DNA from: Streptomyces sp. NBC_00239
GTDB lineage: Bacteria; Actinomycetota; Actinomycetes; Streptomycetales; Streptomycetaceae
Direction: 5' to 3'
Assembly: GCF_036194065.1 (NCBI RefSeq)
Contig: NZ_CP108095.1
Location: 6,262,001-6,326,000 of the forward strand
Length of the DNA: 64,000 nucleotides
Position numbers and translations under genes: made by a program. Shown here one piece after another: positions 25,058-34,637 of the stretch. The notes under the pieces were generated by a model. The model was not told where the DNA came from. It made no database searches and saw only the letters and a list, made by a program, of their open reading frames with translations. Every line of letters begins with the position of its first letter. The first letter of the stretch is position 1.

Positions 25058-27199
25058 ATGTCGTGGATCCGCAGGTTCCCTGCCGTGCCGGCGGCGCTGA
25101 TCGCCGCCCTCCTCGCCCTCGTCGCCCTGGTGGCAGCCGCGCCCGCGGCGCAGGCCCACGAGGAGCGGCCCGTCACCTTCCCGGACGGCTCGGGCAGCGT
25201 CCCCGCCTACCGCACCGGCGAGCCCGACCTGCTGGTCTGCAAGACCGACCGGGCCGTCTTCACCCGCCGCATCGCGGGCTTCCCCGACGCCCTGCGCCGG
25301 CGCAACCTCGCCCTCTTCGAGCGGTGCCTGAAGAGCGGCTACCGGCACATCCAGCAGGCCGTGGACGCCGTGGACCGGCCCGGCATGAACATCGCGATCC
25401 TGCCCGGCCTCTACGAGGAGGAGCCCTCACTCCCCAAGCCCACCGGGGACTGCGCCCGCCTCAAGGCCTCCGACTCCTCGCTCGGCTACCAGATCCTGTC
25501 GTACGAGCAGCAGCTCCGGTGCCGCCACAACCAGAACCTCGTCGCGATCCTCGGCAAGACGAACCTGCAGATCGAGGGCACCGGCGCCTCCCGCCTCGAC
25601 GTGGTCGTCGACGCCAAGTACCAGAAGCTCAACGGGATCCGCGCCGACAAGTCCAACGGCATCTACTTCCGCAACTTCACCGCCCAGCGCACCACCTTCA
25701 ACTCGCTGTACGTCCTGGCCGGCGACGGGTTCGTCATCGACGACGTCCTCACCCGCTGGAACGACGAGTACGGCTTCCTGACCTTCGCCAGCGACCACGG
25801 CCTGTACAAGAACTGCGAGTCGTACGGCAACGGCGACTCCGGCATCTACCCGGGCAGCGCCTCCGACATCAACGACGGCCGCGGCTACGACGTGCCGCGC
25901 CACTCCATCGAGATCACGAACTGCCGCAGCCACCACAACATGGTCGGCTACTCGGGCACAGCCGGTGACTCCGTCTGGGTCCACGACAGCGAGTTCGACC
26001 ACAACATGGGCGGCGCCTCCATGGACAGCGCCTTCCCCGGACACCCCGGACTCCCGCAGAACCACGCGAAGTTCGAGCGCAACCTCATCCACGACAACAA
26101 CCAGGACTACTACCGCCACGTCGCCGACGGCACCTGCGCCAAGCCGCCCGCCGAGCGCGGCTACGAACAGGGCGTCGTCTGCCCCCAGATATCCATGCCG
26201 CCGGGCACCGGCATCATCACCGCGGGCGGCAACTGGAACATCTACGAGAAGAACTGGGTGTACGGGCACGACCGCGCCGCCTTCTTCCTCAGCGCCGTAC
26301 CCGCCTTCATCCGCGGCGAGGAAGCCTGGTCCAAGCAGGCCGACACCTCCCACCACAACCGGTACGCGGGCAACATCCTCGGCAAGGACCGGTCCGGCAC
26401 GTCCCGGCCCAACGGCATGGACGTCTGGTGGGACGGCCAGGGCCGGGGCAACTGCTGGCAGGACGGCCCCGACGGCTCCACCCCGGGCACCCTGCCCCAG
26501 TGCGGCGGGCAGCGCGGCGACGTCTCGGGCGCCTCGGCCCGCCTCGCCGGCGAGCCCGTCAAGCTGGTCCAGCTCCTCGTCTGCGCCGACTACAACGTCC
26601 AGGCGCGCCGCCTCCCGGCCGGCTGCGACTGGTACGGAGCACGCGGCCTGGAGCGCGTCGAGACCCAGATCGCGCTGGCCGTGGCGGCGGTGCTCGCCCT
26701 CGTCGGCGGGGTGCTGTGGTGGCGCCGGCTGCGCCGCGACCGGCTCGGCACCGTGTGCACGGCCCTCGGCGCCGCCGGCCTCGCCCTCGACGTCGCCGGA
26801 TCCACCACCGCGCTGGTGCACACCCCCGTCCCGGCCCTCGCCCTGCTGCTGATGGGCGTGTGGTGGACCGGCGCCGGCATCGCCCTGCACCGCGAACGCC
26901 CGTGGCTGGGCCGCACGACGGTCGCCCTCGGCGCCCTCACCCTGCTCGACGCCTTCGACAAGGCCGTCCTGATGATCCCGTGGATCCCGCTGAGCCCGGC
27001 CTGGTTCCGCGGCCTCCTCGCCCTGATCTGGGTCCTCTGGGCCGTAACCGCCTCCGCCCGCCCCACCCCCACCGACCCTCCCGCCCCCGCCCCCACCGAG
27101 TCTCCCGCCCCCACCGAACCCCCCACCCCCACCGCCGAACCCGCCCCCACGTCCACCGGCCCCACCACCCACCCCCGCCCCGAAGGCGGTGCCGCGTGA
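25058..27199 (+). CDS. Secreted right-handed beta-helix protein with C-terminal membrane helices
   Basis: The 713-aa protein starts with a signal peptide (MSWIRRFPAVPAALIAALLA..., cut near AQAHEE). Then comes a parallel beta-helix of about 400 residues with NosD/pectate-lyase-like turns (LNGIRADKSNGIYFRNFTA, GLYKNCESYGNGDSGIYPGS, RSHHNMVGYSGTAGDSVWVH). Several Cys and many His residues are present. After residue 535 there are four hydrophobic helices and a Pro/Thr tail. Beta-helix proteins of the NosD type help copper assembly, but others are lyases; no catalytic site is obvious here. Its stop overlaps the next start (GTGA), so it heads a coupled three-gene unit. Ribosome-binding site weak. 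Confidence 0.85.
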   Translation: MSWIRRFPAVPAALIAALLALVALVAAAPAAQAHEERPVTFPDGSGSVPAYRTGEPDLLVCKTDRAVFTRRIAGFPDALRRRNLALFERCLKSGYRHIQQAVDAVDRPGMNIAILPGLYEEEPSLPKPTGDCARLKASDSSLGYQILSYEQQLRCRHNQNLVAILGKTNLQIEGTGASRLDVVVDAKYQKLNGIRADKSNGIYFRNFTAQRTTFNSLYVLAGDGFVIDDVLTRWNDEYGFLTFASDHGLYKNCESYGNGDSGIYPGSASDINDGRGYDVPRHSIEITNCRSHHNMVGYSGTAGDSVWVHDSEFDHNMGGASMDSAFPGHPGLPQNHAKFERNLIHDNNQDYYRHVADGTCAKPPAERGYEQGVVCPQISMPPGTGIITAGGNWNIYEKNWVYGHDRAAFFLSAVPAFIRGEEAWSKQADTSHHNRYAGNILGKDRSGTSRPNGMDVWWDGQGRGNCWQDGPDGSTPGTLPQCGGQRGDVSGASARLAGEPVKLVQLLVCADYNVQARRLPAGCDWYGARGLERVETQIALAVAAVLALVGGVLWWRRLRRDRLGTVCTALGAAGLALDVAGSTTALVHTPVPALALLLMGVWWTGAGIALHRERPWLGRTTVALGALTLLDAFDKAVLMIPWIPLSPAWFRGLLALIWVLWAVTASARPTPTDPPAPAPTESPAPTEPPTPTAEPAPTSTGPTTHPRPEGGAA

Positions 27200-28233
27200 G
27201 CACCCCGACCGACCCGCACCGCCCGGTCAGCCGCACCGGCACGGCCGGCGAGCGCGTCCCGGGCCCGGGCCAGGCGGCTCCGGCCGGACCGGCCGCATCC
27301 GCGGGCTCCCCGGGAGGACTGGCCGGTGGGGCGTGCGGAGTCGGCGGGGCGTGCGGGGTCGGCCGTCCGGTGGCGCGCCGAGGTCCGGCGCCGGCGCGGT
27401 GGCGGGGGGCCACCGCGCTTGCCGCTGCCCTGCTCGTAGTGGTGGCCGCGGCCGGCTGCGGCGGCCGGGCCACCACCCACCACAAGCCCGGCACCAGCCA
27501 CGAGCAGGCCACCGGCACCGCGGGCACCCTGCTCACCACCGACGACGGCACGGGCCACCGCCTCCGCGAGGTCCCGGCGGCGGGCGCGCCGCAGGTGGGC
27601 CTCGAAGCGCGTCCCGACAGCGAGGACGGCTGGAACCTCCAGCTGACCGTCCGGAACTTCCACTTCACCCCGGACAGCACCGGCGGCGCCGCACTGCGCG
27701 GCGCCGGCCACGCCCACCTCTTCCTCGACGGCCGCAAACTGGCCCGGCTGTACGGGCCCTGGTACCACCTGCCGGCCGCGCAGGTGCCCCCGGGCACGCA
27801 CACCCTGACCGTCCGCCTGTACGCCGACGACCACACCGCCTGGGCCGTGGCCGACCGCCCCGTCGAATCGACCGTCCGCCTCGCCCCCGGCCCGGGCACC
27901 GGAACCACCGGCGGCCACGCGCACGGCACCGCCCCGCCCACCGCCCCGCCAACGGCCGCCCCGGCCCGGGCCGACCGGACCGTCACCGTGACCGTCCACG
28001 ACGGCCGGGTGACCCCGGCCCCCGGCCGCATCTCGCTCACCCGCGGCCAGCGCGTCGCCCTCCTGGTCACCAGCGACCAGGCGGACACCCTCCACGTCCA
28101 CGGCTACGACAAGGAACTGGCCCTCCCCGCCGGCGAACCGGCCACCCTCGTCCTCACCGTCGACCGCACCGGCCTCTTCGAGGTCGAGACCCACGAATCG
28201 GGCCTGGTCCTGACCCAACTCCTGGTCCGGTGA
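27196..28233 (+). CDS. Cupredoxin-like lipoprotein
   Basis: The 345-aa product contains a lipobox (LLVVVAAAGC, Cys88) and should be membrane-tethered outside. Two domains follow. The first has GHAHLFLDGRKLARLYGPWY, a His-rich surface. The C-terminal one (residues about 258-345: TVTVHDGRVTPAPGRISLTR, TLHVHGYDKELALP) has a cupredoxin-like fold with HVHGYD as a possible metal site. The GTG start overlaps the beta-helix stop, but gives about 60 odd low-complexity residues before the signal; GTG 27370 would give a normal 30-residue lipoprotein signal and may be the true start. Copper binding is inferred only from fold and His content. Confidence 0.8.
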   Translation: MSTPTDPHRPVSRTGTAGERVPGPGQAAPAGPAASAGSPGGLAGGACGVGGACGVGRPVARRGPAPARWRGATALAAALLVVVAAAGCGGRATTHHKPGTSHEQATGTAGTLLTTDDGTGHRLREVPAAGAPQVGLEARPDSEDGWNLQLTVRNFHFTPDSTGGAALRGAGHAHLFLDGRKLARLYGPWYHLPAAQVPPGTHTLTVRLYADDHTAWAVADRPVESTVRLAPGPGTGTTGGHAHGTAPPTAPPTAAPARADRTVTVTVHDGRVTPAPGRISLTRGQRVALLVTSDQADTLHVHGYDKELALPAGEPATLVLTVDRTGLFEVETHESGLVLTQLLVR

Positions 28234-29909
28234 CCACCCCCGTGCCCCTCACCTCCCTCTCCGCACCCCTCACCTCCTCCCTCGCCCTGCCCCTCACCAC
28301 CCCAGCCCTCACGACCCCAGTCCTCACCGAACAAGCCTCTACCGGAGCCTCTACCGGAGCCGGCTCGGTCGGGCAGGCTCTGGCCGGACAAGCCCAGGCC
28401 GGACCAGGCCTGTTCGGATCGGCAGCCGCCGGATCGGGCCCGGCCGGGCGGCACGCCCTGCCCGCCTCGGACCTCGCAGGACCGGCGGCGCTGCCCGCCC
28501 CCCTCGGCAACGGGCCGGGCTTGACCGCACAAGCCCTCCCGGGCCCGGGCTCCGGCTCAGGCCCCGGCTTGGCCGACCTCGTCGGCCCGGCCGCCGGGGC
28601 CCCCGGCCCGGCCCCCGGTTCCTGGCGAGCCCTGCTCGCCCACGGCATCGGCTCGCAGCACGACCTGCCCATCTCTCCCTTCTACGCGTTCGCCGGAGCG
28701 TTCGCCGCCCTCTTCGTCTCGTTCCTCGCCCTCGGGCTGCTCTGGTCCACCTCCCGGTTCCGCGGCGACCGCGCGGGCCGCCCGCTGCCCGCCGCCGTCC
28801 AGCGCCTCGCCGACGCGCCCGCCACCCGCCACGCGTTGCGCCTGCTCGGCCTGGCCGCCGCCCTGGCCGTCCTGCTCTGCCTCCTCCTCGGCCCCGACGA
28901 TCCGGACCGCAACCCCGGACCCGGCGCCGTCTACGTCCTCCTGTGGGTCGGTCTCGTGCCCGCCTCCCTCCTCCTCGGCCCCGTCTGGCGCCTCCTCAAC
29001 CCGCTCCGCACCCTGCACCGGCTGATCCGCCGCGCCCGTCGAGGCGCCGCCCGCACCCCCGACCGCCCGCTGCCGCCCCGCCTCGGCCTGTGGCCGGCCG
29101 CCGCCGGCCTGCTCGGCTTCACCTGGCTCGAACTCGTGTCACCCGATCCCGCCTCGACCACCCCCCTCCTGCTCGCACTGACCGCCTACGCCGCGCTCCA
29201 GCTCGCGCTCGCCGCCCGCTTCGGCGAGCACTGGTTCGACCACGGCGACGCCTTCGAGGCGTACTCCACCCTGCTGTCCCGCCTGTCCCCGCTGGGCCGC
29301 CGCGCCGACGGCCGCCTCGTCGTGCGCAACCCCCTCCACGGCCTCGATGCGACCCCCGAACGGCCCGGACTCGTCGCCGCTGTCTGCGTACTCCTCGGCT
29401 CCACCGCCTACGACGGCTTCTCCGACCACCCCGCCTGGATCAACGCCGTGCAGACCTCCCCCCTCGGCCGCACCCCCGCGGCCACCCTCGGGCTCCTCGG
29501 CTCCGTCGGCCTCGTCGCCCTCCTCTACTGCCTCTGCGCCGCCGCCACCCGCCTGGTGTCCGGCCCCGTACCCCGCCCCCTCACCGCCTTCGCCCACTCC
29601 CTCCTGCCGATCGCACTCGGCTATCTGACCGCACACTATTTCTCGCTCTTCGTGACCGAAGGGCCACGCACCGTCATGATGGCACTCGGCACTGACAACG
29701 CCCTCCCGCCCGCTCCACCACTGGGCCCCGAGGGCCTCGCCGCCCTCCAGGTCATCGCCGTCGTCACCGGTCACGTCCTCGGCGTCGTCGCCGCCCACGA
29801 CCGCTCCGTACGACTCTTCCCGCCCGCCCGCGCGGTCGCCGGACAACTGCCGATGCTCGCGCTGATGATCACGTACACCGTCGGGGGGCTCAGCCTCCTC
29901 CTGAACTGA
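28230..29909 (+). CDS. Polytopic membrane protein of the beta-helix/cupredoxin module
   Basis: About nine hydrophobic helices follow an Ala/Gly/Pro/Thr-rich N-terminal stretch of about 140 residues. The structured part begins LLAHGIGSQHDLPISPFYAF, which I recall as a conserved opening of an unnamed actinobacterial membrane family. The protein has many His and Asp residues near the membrane faces (GEHWFDHGDAFEAY, LTAHYFSLF, IAVVTGHVLGVVAAHDRSVR) that could bind metal. No transporter signature is recognised. The GTG start overlaps the lipoprotein stop (GTGA). A later start close to the first helix is possible. Role unknown; a metal- or electron-related membrane partner of the two upstream proteins is a reasonable guess. 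Confidence 0.8.
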   Translation: MTTPVPLTSLSAPLTSSLALPLTTPALTTPVLTEQASTGASTGAGSVGQALAGQAQAGPGLFGSAAAGSGPAGRHALPASDLAGPAALPAPLGNGPGLTAQALPGPGSGSGPGLADLVGPAAGAPGPAPGSWRALLAHGIGSQHDLPISPFYAFAGAFAALFVSFLALGLLWSTSRFRGDRAGRPLPAAVQRLADAPATRHALRLLGLAAALAVLLCLLLGPDDPDRNPGPGAVYVLLWVGLVPASLLLGPVWRLLNPLRTLHRLIRRARRGAARTPDRPLPPRLGLWPAAAGLLGFTWLELVSPDPASTTPLLLALTAYAALQLALAARFGEHWFDHGDAFEAYSTLLSRLSPLGRRADGRLVVRNPLHGLDATPERPGLVAAVCVLLGSTAYDGFSDHPAWINAVQTSPLGRTPAATLGLLGSVGLVALLYCLCAAATRLVSGPVPRPLTAFAHSLLPIALGYLTAHYFSLFVTEGPRTVMMALGTDNALPPAPPLGPEGLAALQVIAVVTGHVLGVVAAHDRSVRLFPPARAVAGQLPMLALMITYTVGGLSLLLN

Positions 29910-29928
29910 GGAGCGGCATGATGGACCC

Positions 29929-30537
29929 GTGCCTCCCGCCAACCCCCTCCGCCGCACCCCGGTCCAGCAGCGCAGCGCCGAACGGCTGACCCGGATCCTC
30001 GACGCCTGCGCAGAGCTCCTCGACGAGACCGGCTACGAACAGCTGAGCACCCGGGCCGTCGCGGTCCGCGCCGGCGTCCCCATCGGCTCCGTCTACCGCT
30101 TCTTCGGCAACAAGAGGGCCATGGCCGACGCGCTCGCGCACCGGAACCTGGAGCAGTACGCGGACGCCATCGCCACCCGCCTGGCCGCCCTGCCCGCCAC
30201 CGACTGGCGGCCGGCCGTCGACGCCGTACTCGACGAGTACCTCGCCATGAAGCGCACCGTCCCCGGCTTCGGCCTCGTCGACTTCGGGGTGCCCGTCCCG
30301 CCCGAAAGCGCGGCCGCCGACGCCAACCACCTCGTCGCCGCCCGGCTCACCGAGCTGCTCGCCGGGCACCTCGGCCGTACCCCCGGCGAGGCGCTGCACC
30401 GGGCCGTGCTGGTCGCCGTCGAGGCCACCGACGCACTCCTCAAGCTCGCGTTCCGGTACGTGCCCGCGGGCGACCCCGAACTCATCGCCGAGACCCGCGC
30501 GATGATGCACGCCTACCTGGCGCGGTCGCTCGACTGA
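29929..30537 (+). CDS. TetR-family regulator
   Basis: The 202-aa protein has a standard HTH (ERLTRILDACAELLDETGYE, LSTRAVAVRAGVPIGSVYRFF) and an all-helical effector domain. It begins 19 bp after the membrane protein and may be part of the same transcript or control it. GTG 29929 is the only start that gives the full HTH; its ribosome-binding site is weak. Ligand unknown. An ATACCGACCGGT motif lies 28 bp downstream of its stop, in front of the next gene. Confidence 0.85.
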   Translation: MPPANPLRRTPVQQRSAERLTRILDACAELLDETGYEQLSTRAVAVRAGVPIGSVYRFFGNKRAMADALAHRNLEQYADAIATRLAALPATDWRPAVDAVLDEYLAMKRTVPGFGLVDFGVPVPPESAAADANHLVAARLTELLAGHLGRTPGEALHRAVLVAVEATDALLKLAFRYVPAGDPELIAETRAMMHAYLARSLD

Positions 30538-30565
30538 ACCGGCCGCGGGCCTCCCCACCGTCCCT

Positions 30566-30577
30566 ACCGGTCGGTAT
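30566..30577 (-). promoter_or_regulatory. ATACCGACCGGT site upstream of the molybdopterin oxidoreductase
   Basis: ATACCGACCGGT reads on the reverse strand, 46 bp before the GTG start of the downstream gene. It is nearly identical to ATACCGACTGGT sites at 46071 and 52228. The binding TetR protein is not settled; both the regulator just upstream and the one at 49179 are candidates. Confidence 0.5.
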
Positions 30578-30622
30578 GCTCGGGCCGCTCGCGCGCACCG
30601 CCCGCCGCTCAGTGGAGGACCC

Positions 30623-32917
30623 GTGTCCGATGCCACCACCCGCACCGCCCTGCGCATCTGCCCGCTCTGCGAAGCCACCTGCGGACTCACCCTCACCATC
30701 AGGGGCGACGCCGTCACCGGCGCCCGGGGCGACCGCGACGACGTGTTCAGCCACGGCTTCATCTGCCCCAAGGGCGCGGCGTTCGGCGCCCTCGACGCCG
30801 ACCCCGACCGCCTCACCACCCCGCTGGTCCGCCGCGACGGCCGGCTCCGGCCCGCCGGCTGGGACGAGGCCTTCGCCGCCATCGCCGCCGCCCTGCCCCC
30901 GCTGACCGGACGGTACGGACCGGACTCCGTCGGCGTGATGCTCGGCAACCCGAACGTCCACACCATGGCCGGGTCCCTCTACCCGGGCCAGCTGCTCCAG
31001 GCGCTGCGCACCCGGAACGTGTTCACGGCCAGCACCCTCGACCAGATGCCCAAGCACGTCTCCAGCGGGCTGCTCTTCGGCGACGCCCAGGCCATCCCCG
31101 TCCCCGACCTCGACCGCACCGACTTCCTGCTCCTCCTCGGCGCCAACCCGGTCGAATCCAACGGCAGCCTGTGCACCGCCCCCGACTTCCCCGGCCGCCT
31201 CAAGGCCCTGCGCGCCCGCGGCGGCACCCTGGTCGTCGTCGACCCCCGACGGACCCGTACGGCCAAACTCGCCGACCGCCACCTCGCGGTCCGCCCCGGC
31301 ACCGACGCGCTGCTGCTGGCCGGCCTCGCCCACGTGCTGCTCGACGAGAAGCTCACCGCCCTCGGCGCCCTCGAAGAACACGTCACGGGAATCCGGGAAC
31401 TCTCCGAGGCCCTGGGCGCGTTCACTCCACAGGCCGTCGCACCGGCCTGTGACCTGACCGCCGAGGAGATCCGCACCCTCGCGCGTCAGCTCGCCGCCGC
31501 GCCCACCGCCGCCGTGTACGGGCGCATCGGCAGCTGCACCGTCGAGTTCGGCACCCTCGCCAACTGGCTCGTCGACGTACTCAACATCCTCACCGGCAAT
31601 CTCGACCGGCCCGGCGGCGCGATGTTCCCGCTGGCCGCCACCGCTGCCCGGCCCCGCCCCGCCGGACCCGGCAAGGGCTTCGCGCTGGGCCGCTGGCGCA
31701 GCCGGGTCAGCGGCCACCCCGAAGCCAAGAGCGAACTCCCCGCCGCCGCACTCGCCGAGGAGATCGAAACCCCGGGGGAGGGGCAGATCAGGGCGCTGAT
31801 CGCGATCGCCGCCAACCCCGTGCTGTCCGCCCCCGACGGACGGCGGCTCGACGCTGCCCTGGCGGGCCTCGACTTCATGGTCAGCGTCGACCCCTACCTC
31901 AACGAGACCTCCCGCCACGCCCACGTCGTACTGCCCCCGCCGCCGCCCTCCCAGAGCGCCCACCACGACTTCGCCTTCAACGCCTTCGCCGTCCGCAACC
32001 AGGTCCGCTACACCCGCCCCGCCGTCCCGCTGCGCGACGGGCTGCTCGACGAATGCGAGATCCACGCCCGCCTGATCCTCGCCGCGAGCGGCCGGCACGG
32101 CACCGACCCGGACGCCGTCGACCGGCTGGCCATCGGAGCCGCCCTCGCCAAGGCCACCGCCGACCCGCGCTCCCCCCTGCACGGGCAGGACCCCGAGGCC
32201 CTCGCCGCCCGGCTCGCCGGCACCAGCGGCCCCGAGCGCCGCCTCGACCTGATGCTGCGCCTCGGGCCGTACGGCGACCAGTTCGGTCTGCTCGAAGAAG
32301 CCGGGCAGAGCGGGTCGACGGGACCGGACGACCGGCAGGGACAGCGCGGGCCGGAAGGGCTCGGTCTGGAACGGCTCCTCGCCCACCCGCACGGAATCGA
32401 CCTCGGCGCGCTGCGCCCGCGCCTGCCCGCCCTGCTCCGCACCCGCAGCGGGCGGATCGAGCTGCTCCCCGAACCGATCGCCGCCGAACTGCCCCGGCTG
32501 GAGCGCGCCCTGGCCGAACGCCCCGCCGGCGTCGTCCTCGTCGGCCGTCGCCACCTGCGCTCCAACAACAGCTGGCTGCACAACGTCCCCGCCCTCACCG
32601 GCGGCTCCAACCGCTGCACCCTCCAGGTCCACCCCGAGGACGCGGCCCGTATCGGACTCACCGACGGCGGGCGGGCCCGGATCAGCGGGGACGGCGGCAG
32701 TGTGGAGGCGCCGGTCGAGGTCACCGACACCGTCCGCACCGGCGTGGTCAGCCTCCCGCACGGCTGGGGCCACGACCGGGACGGAGCCCGGCTCGCGGTG
32801 GCCGCGGCCGACCCCGGGGTCAACGTGAACCAGCTGCTCGACGGCAGCCGCCTCGACCCGCTCTCGGGCACCGCCGTGCTCAACGGTTTCCCGGTCGAGC
32901 TGACGCCCCTGCCCTGA
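30623..32917 (+). CDS. Molybdopterin oxidoreductase with N-terminal 4Fe-4S cluster
   Basis: The 764-aa protein belongs to the DMSO reductase/formate dehydrogenase superfamily. The cluster ligands are Cys13, Cys16, Cys20 and Cys48 (CPLCEATCGL...CPKG). Typical Mo-pterin segments follow: LYPGQLLQALRTRNVFTAST, LLGANPVESNG, VDPRRTRTAKLAD and the C-terminal MGD-binding domain (NNSWLHNVPALTGGSNRCTL). No Tat signal, so it is probably cytoplasmic. Near residues 560-580 there is a Gly/Gln/Asp-rich insertion. No small subunits are adjacent, and the substrate is unknown. GTG 30623 has GGAGGA at 30614-30619. Confidence 0.9.
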   Translation: MSDATTRTALRICPLCEATCGLTLTIRGDAVTGARGDRDDVFSHGFICPKGAAFGALDADPDRLTTPLVRRDGRLRPAGWDEAFAAIAAALPPLTGRYGPDSVGVMLGNPNVHTMAGSLYPGQLLQALRTRNVFTASTLDQMPKHVSSGLLFGDAQAIPVPDLDRTDFLLLLGANPVESNGSLCTAPDFPGRLKALRARGGTLVVVDPRRTRTAKLADRHLAVRPGTDALLLAGLAHVLLDEKLTALGALEEHVTGIRELSEALGAFTPQAVAPACDLTAEEIRTLARQLAAAPTAAVYGRIGSCTVEFGTLANWLVDVLNILTGNLDRPGGAMFPLAATAARPRPAGPGKGFALGRWRSRVSGHPEAKSELPAAALAEEIETPGEGQIRALIAIAANPVLSAPDGRRLDAALAGLDFMVSVDPYLNETSRHAHVVLPPPPPSQSAHHDFAFNAFAVRNQVRYTRPAVPLRDGLLDECEIHARLILAASGRHGTDPDAVDRLAIGAALAKATADPRSPLHGQDPEALAARLAGTSGPERRLDLMLRLGPYGDQFGLLEEAGQSGSTGPDDRQGQRGPEGLGLERLLAHPHGIDLGALRPRLPALLRTRSGRIELLPEPIAAELPRLERALAERPAGVVLVGRRHLRSNNSWLHNVPALTGGSNRCTLQVHPEDAARIGLTDGGRARISGDGGSVEAPVEVTDTVRTGVVSLPHGWGHDRDGARLAVAAADPGVNVNQLLDGSRLDPLSGTAVLNGFPVELTPLP

Positions 32918-33048
32918 GCTGGGCTTTTGCTCGTATTGCTCGCGAGTTCACGTCTTGTTAACGCATCTGGCCGGGACCTACGTTCGTCCGGACCGCCGGG
33001 CCTGGAGCCCTGAGGGGCGGATCCAAGGGCGAACGTGAGGTTCCTTCC

Positions 33049-34623
33049 ATGCTGACCATTCTCGGCTTTGCCATGATCGCGACCTTCCTGGTCCTGATCA
33101 TGATGAAGAAGATGTCGCCGATCGCGGCACTCGTACTGATCCCGGCCCTCTTCTGCGTCTTCGCGGGACAGGGTGCGCAGCTCGGCGACTACGTCATCGA
33201 GGGCGTCGGCAAACTCGCGCCGACCGCCGCGATGCTGATGTTCGCCATCGTCTACTTCGGCCTGATGATCGACGTCGGACTCTTCGATCCGATCGTCCGG
33301 GGCATCCTGCGGTTCTGCAAGGCCGACCCGGTGCGGGTCGTGGTCGGTACGGCGGTGCTCGCCGCGATCGTCTCCCTCGACGGCGACGGCTCCACCACCT
33401 TCATGATCACGGTCTCCGCGATGTACCCGCTCTACAAGCGGCTCGGGCTCAGCCTCGTGGTCATGACGGGCGTCGCCGCCACCGCCAACGGCGTCATGAA
33501 CACCCTGCCCTGGGGCGGCCCGACCGCCCGCGCCGCGACCGCGCTCAAGCTCGACGCCGCCGACATCTTCGTCCCGATGATCCCGGCCCTCGCCGTCGGC
33601 CTGCTCTTCGTCTTCGGCCTCGCCTACGTGCTGGGCCTGCGCGAGCGCAAGCGCGTGGGCACGCTCGTGATCCTGGAGGACCGCGCCATCGCGGCGGACC
33701 CCGCGGCCACCACCGCCGACGAGCAGGTCCTCGTCGCGGCGGGCGGACCCGGCACCACCGGGACTTCCGGCACCACCCAGACCTCCGGCGCCACCAAGTC
33801 CTCCGGCGCCGGCTCGGACCCCGGCTCCGCCGCGACCTCCGACGACGCCGCGGCCTCCGACGACGTCGCGCCCTCCGACGACGTCGCGCCCTCCGACGAC
33901 GTCGCGCCCTCCGACGACGTCGCGTCCTCCGGCGACGCCGGGGGCTCCGACGACGCCGGGCCGGCCGCCGACGACGACGGCTTCCAGGGCCTCGACCCGC
34001 ACCGCGTCACCCTGCGCCCGCGGCTGTACTGGTTCAACGCCGGTCTCACCCTCGTCCTCCTCACCGCGATGATCATGGAGCTGCTGCCCATCCCGGTGCT
34101 GTTCCTGCTGGGCGCCGCGCTCGCGCTCACCGTCAACTTCCCGAAGATGAACGAGCAGAAGGCCCGCATCGCCGCGCACTCCGAGAACGTGCTCAACGTC
34201 GCCGGCATGGTCTTCGCGGCCGCCGTGTTCACGGGCGTGCTCACCGGCACCGGCATGGTCAAGGACATGGCCGACTGGCTGGTCGGCGCCATCCCCGAGG
34301 GCATGGGCCCGCACATGGCGCTGGTCACCGGCCTGCTCAGCCTCCCGCTGACGTACTTCATGTCCAACGACGGCTTCTACTTCGGCGTGTTGCCGGTCCT
34401 CGCCGAGGCGGGCGCCGCGCACGGGGTCTCGTCCCTGGAGATCGCCCGCGCCTCCCTGGTCGGGCAGGCCCTGCACATGTCGAGCCCGCTGGTCCCGGCC
34501 GTGTACGTACTCGTCGGGATGGCCAAGGTCGAGTTCGGCGACCACACCCGCTTCACCGTGAAGTGGGCGGCACTCACCTCGCTGGTGGTGCTGGGGGCGG
34601 GGATGCTTTTCGGCATCATCTAG
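33049..34623 (+). CDS. CitMHS-family metal-citrate transporter
   Basis: The 524-aa membrane protein matches the CitMHS family, which imports citrate complexed with divalent metal in symport with protons. Helices include MLTILGFAMIATFLVLIMM, APTAAMLMFAIVYFGLMIDV and MALVTGLLSLPLTYFMSNDG; the LDGDGSTTFMIT segment is conserved. The central cytoplasmic loop is expanded by a hydrophilic Asp/Ser-rich insert of about 80 residues with seven hexapeptide repeats (264-305). No CitST-type two-component system is nearby. ATG 33049 follows GTGAGGTTCC. An ACGTTCG...CGAACGT inverted pair lies 15-70 bp upstream. Confidence 0.92.
   Translation: MLTILGFAMIATFLVLIMMKKMSPIAALVLIPALFCVFAGQGAQLGDYVIEGVGKLAPTAAMLMFAIVYFGLMIDVGLFDPIVRGILRFCKADPVRVVVGTAVLAAIVSLDGDGSTTFMITVSAMYPLYKRLGLSLVVMTGVAATANGVMNTLPWGGPTARAATALKLDAADIFVPMIPALAVGLLFVFGLAYVLGLRERKRVGTLVILEDRAIAADPAATTADEQVLVAAGGPGTTGTSGTTQTSGATKSSGAGSDPGSAATSDDAAASDDVAPSDDVAPSDDVAPSDDVASSGDAGGSDDAGPAADDDGFQGLDPHRVTLRPRLYWFNAGLTLVLLTAMIMELLPIPVLFLLGAALALTVNFPKMNEQKARIAAHSENVLNVAGMVFAAAVFTGVLTGTGMVKDMADWLVGAIPEGMGPHMALVTGLLSLPLTYFMSNDGFYFGVLPVLAEAGAAHGVSSLEIARASLVGQALHMSSPLVPAVYVLVGMAKVEFGDHTRFTVKWAALTSLVVLGAGMLFGII
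33838..33963 (+). repeat. 18-bp tandem repeats encoding SDDVAP hexapeptides inside the citrate transporter
   Basis: TCCGACGACGTCGCGCCC begins at 33856, 33874, 33892 and 33910 with little or no change, flanked by degenerate units at 33838, 33928 and 33946. Being a multiple of three, copy-number changes keep the frame. The encoded loop is acidic and probably disordered. Confidence 0.9.
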
Positions 34624-34637
34624 CACTGGCGCCCGCA

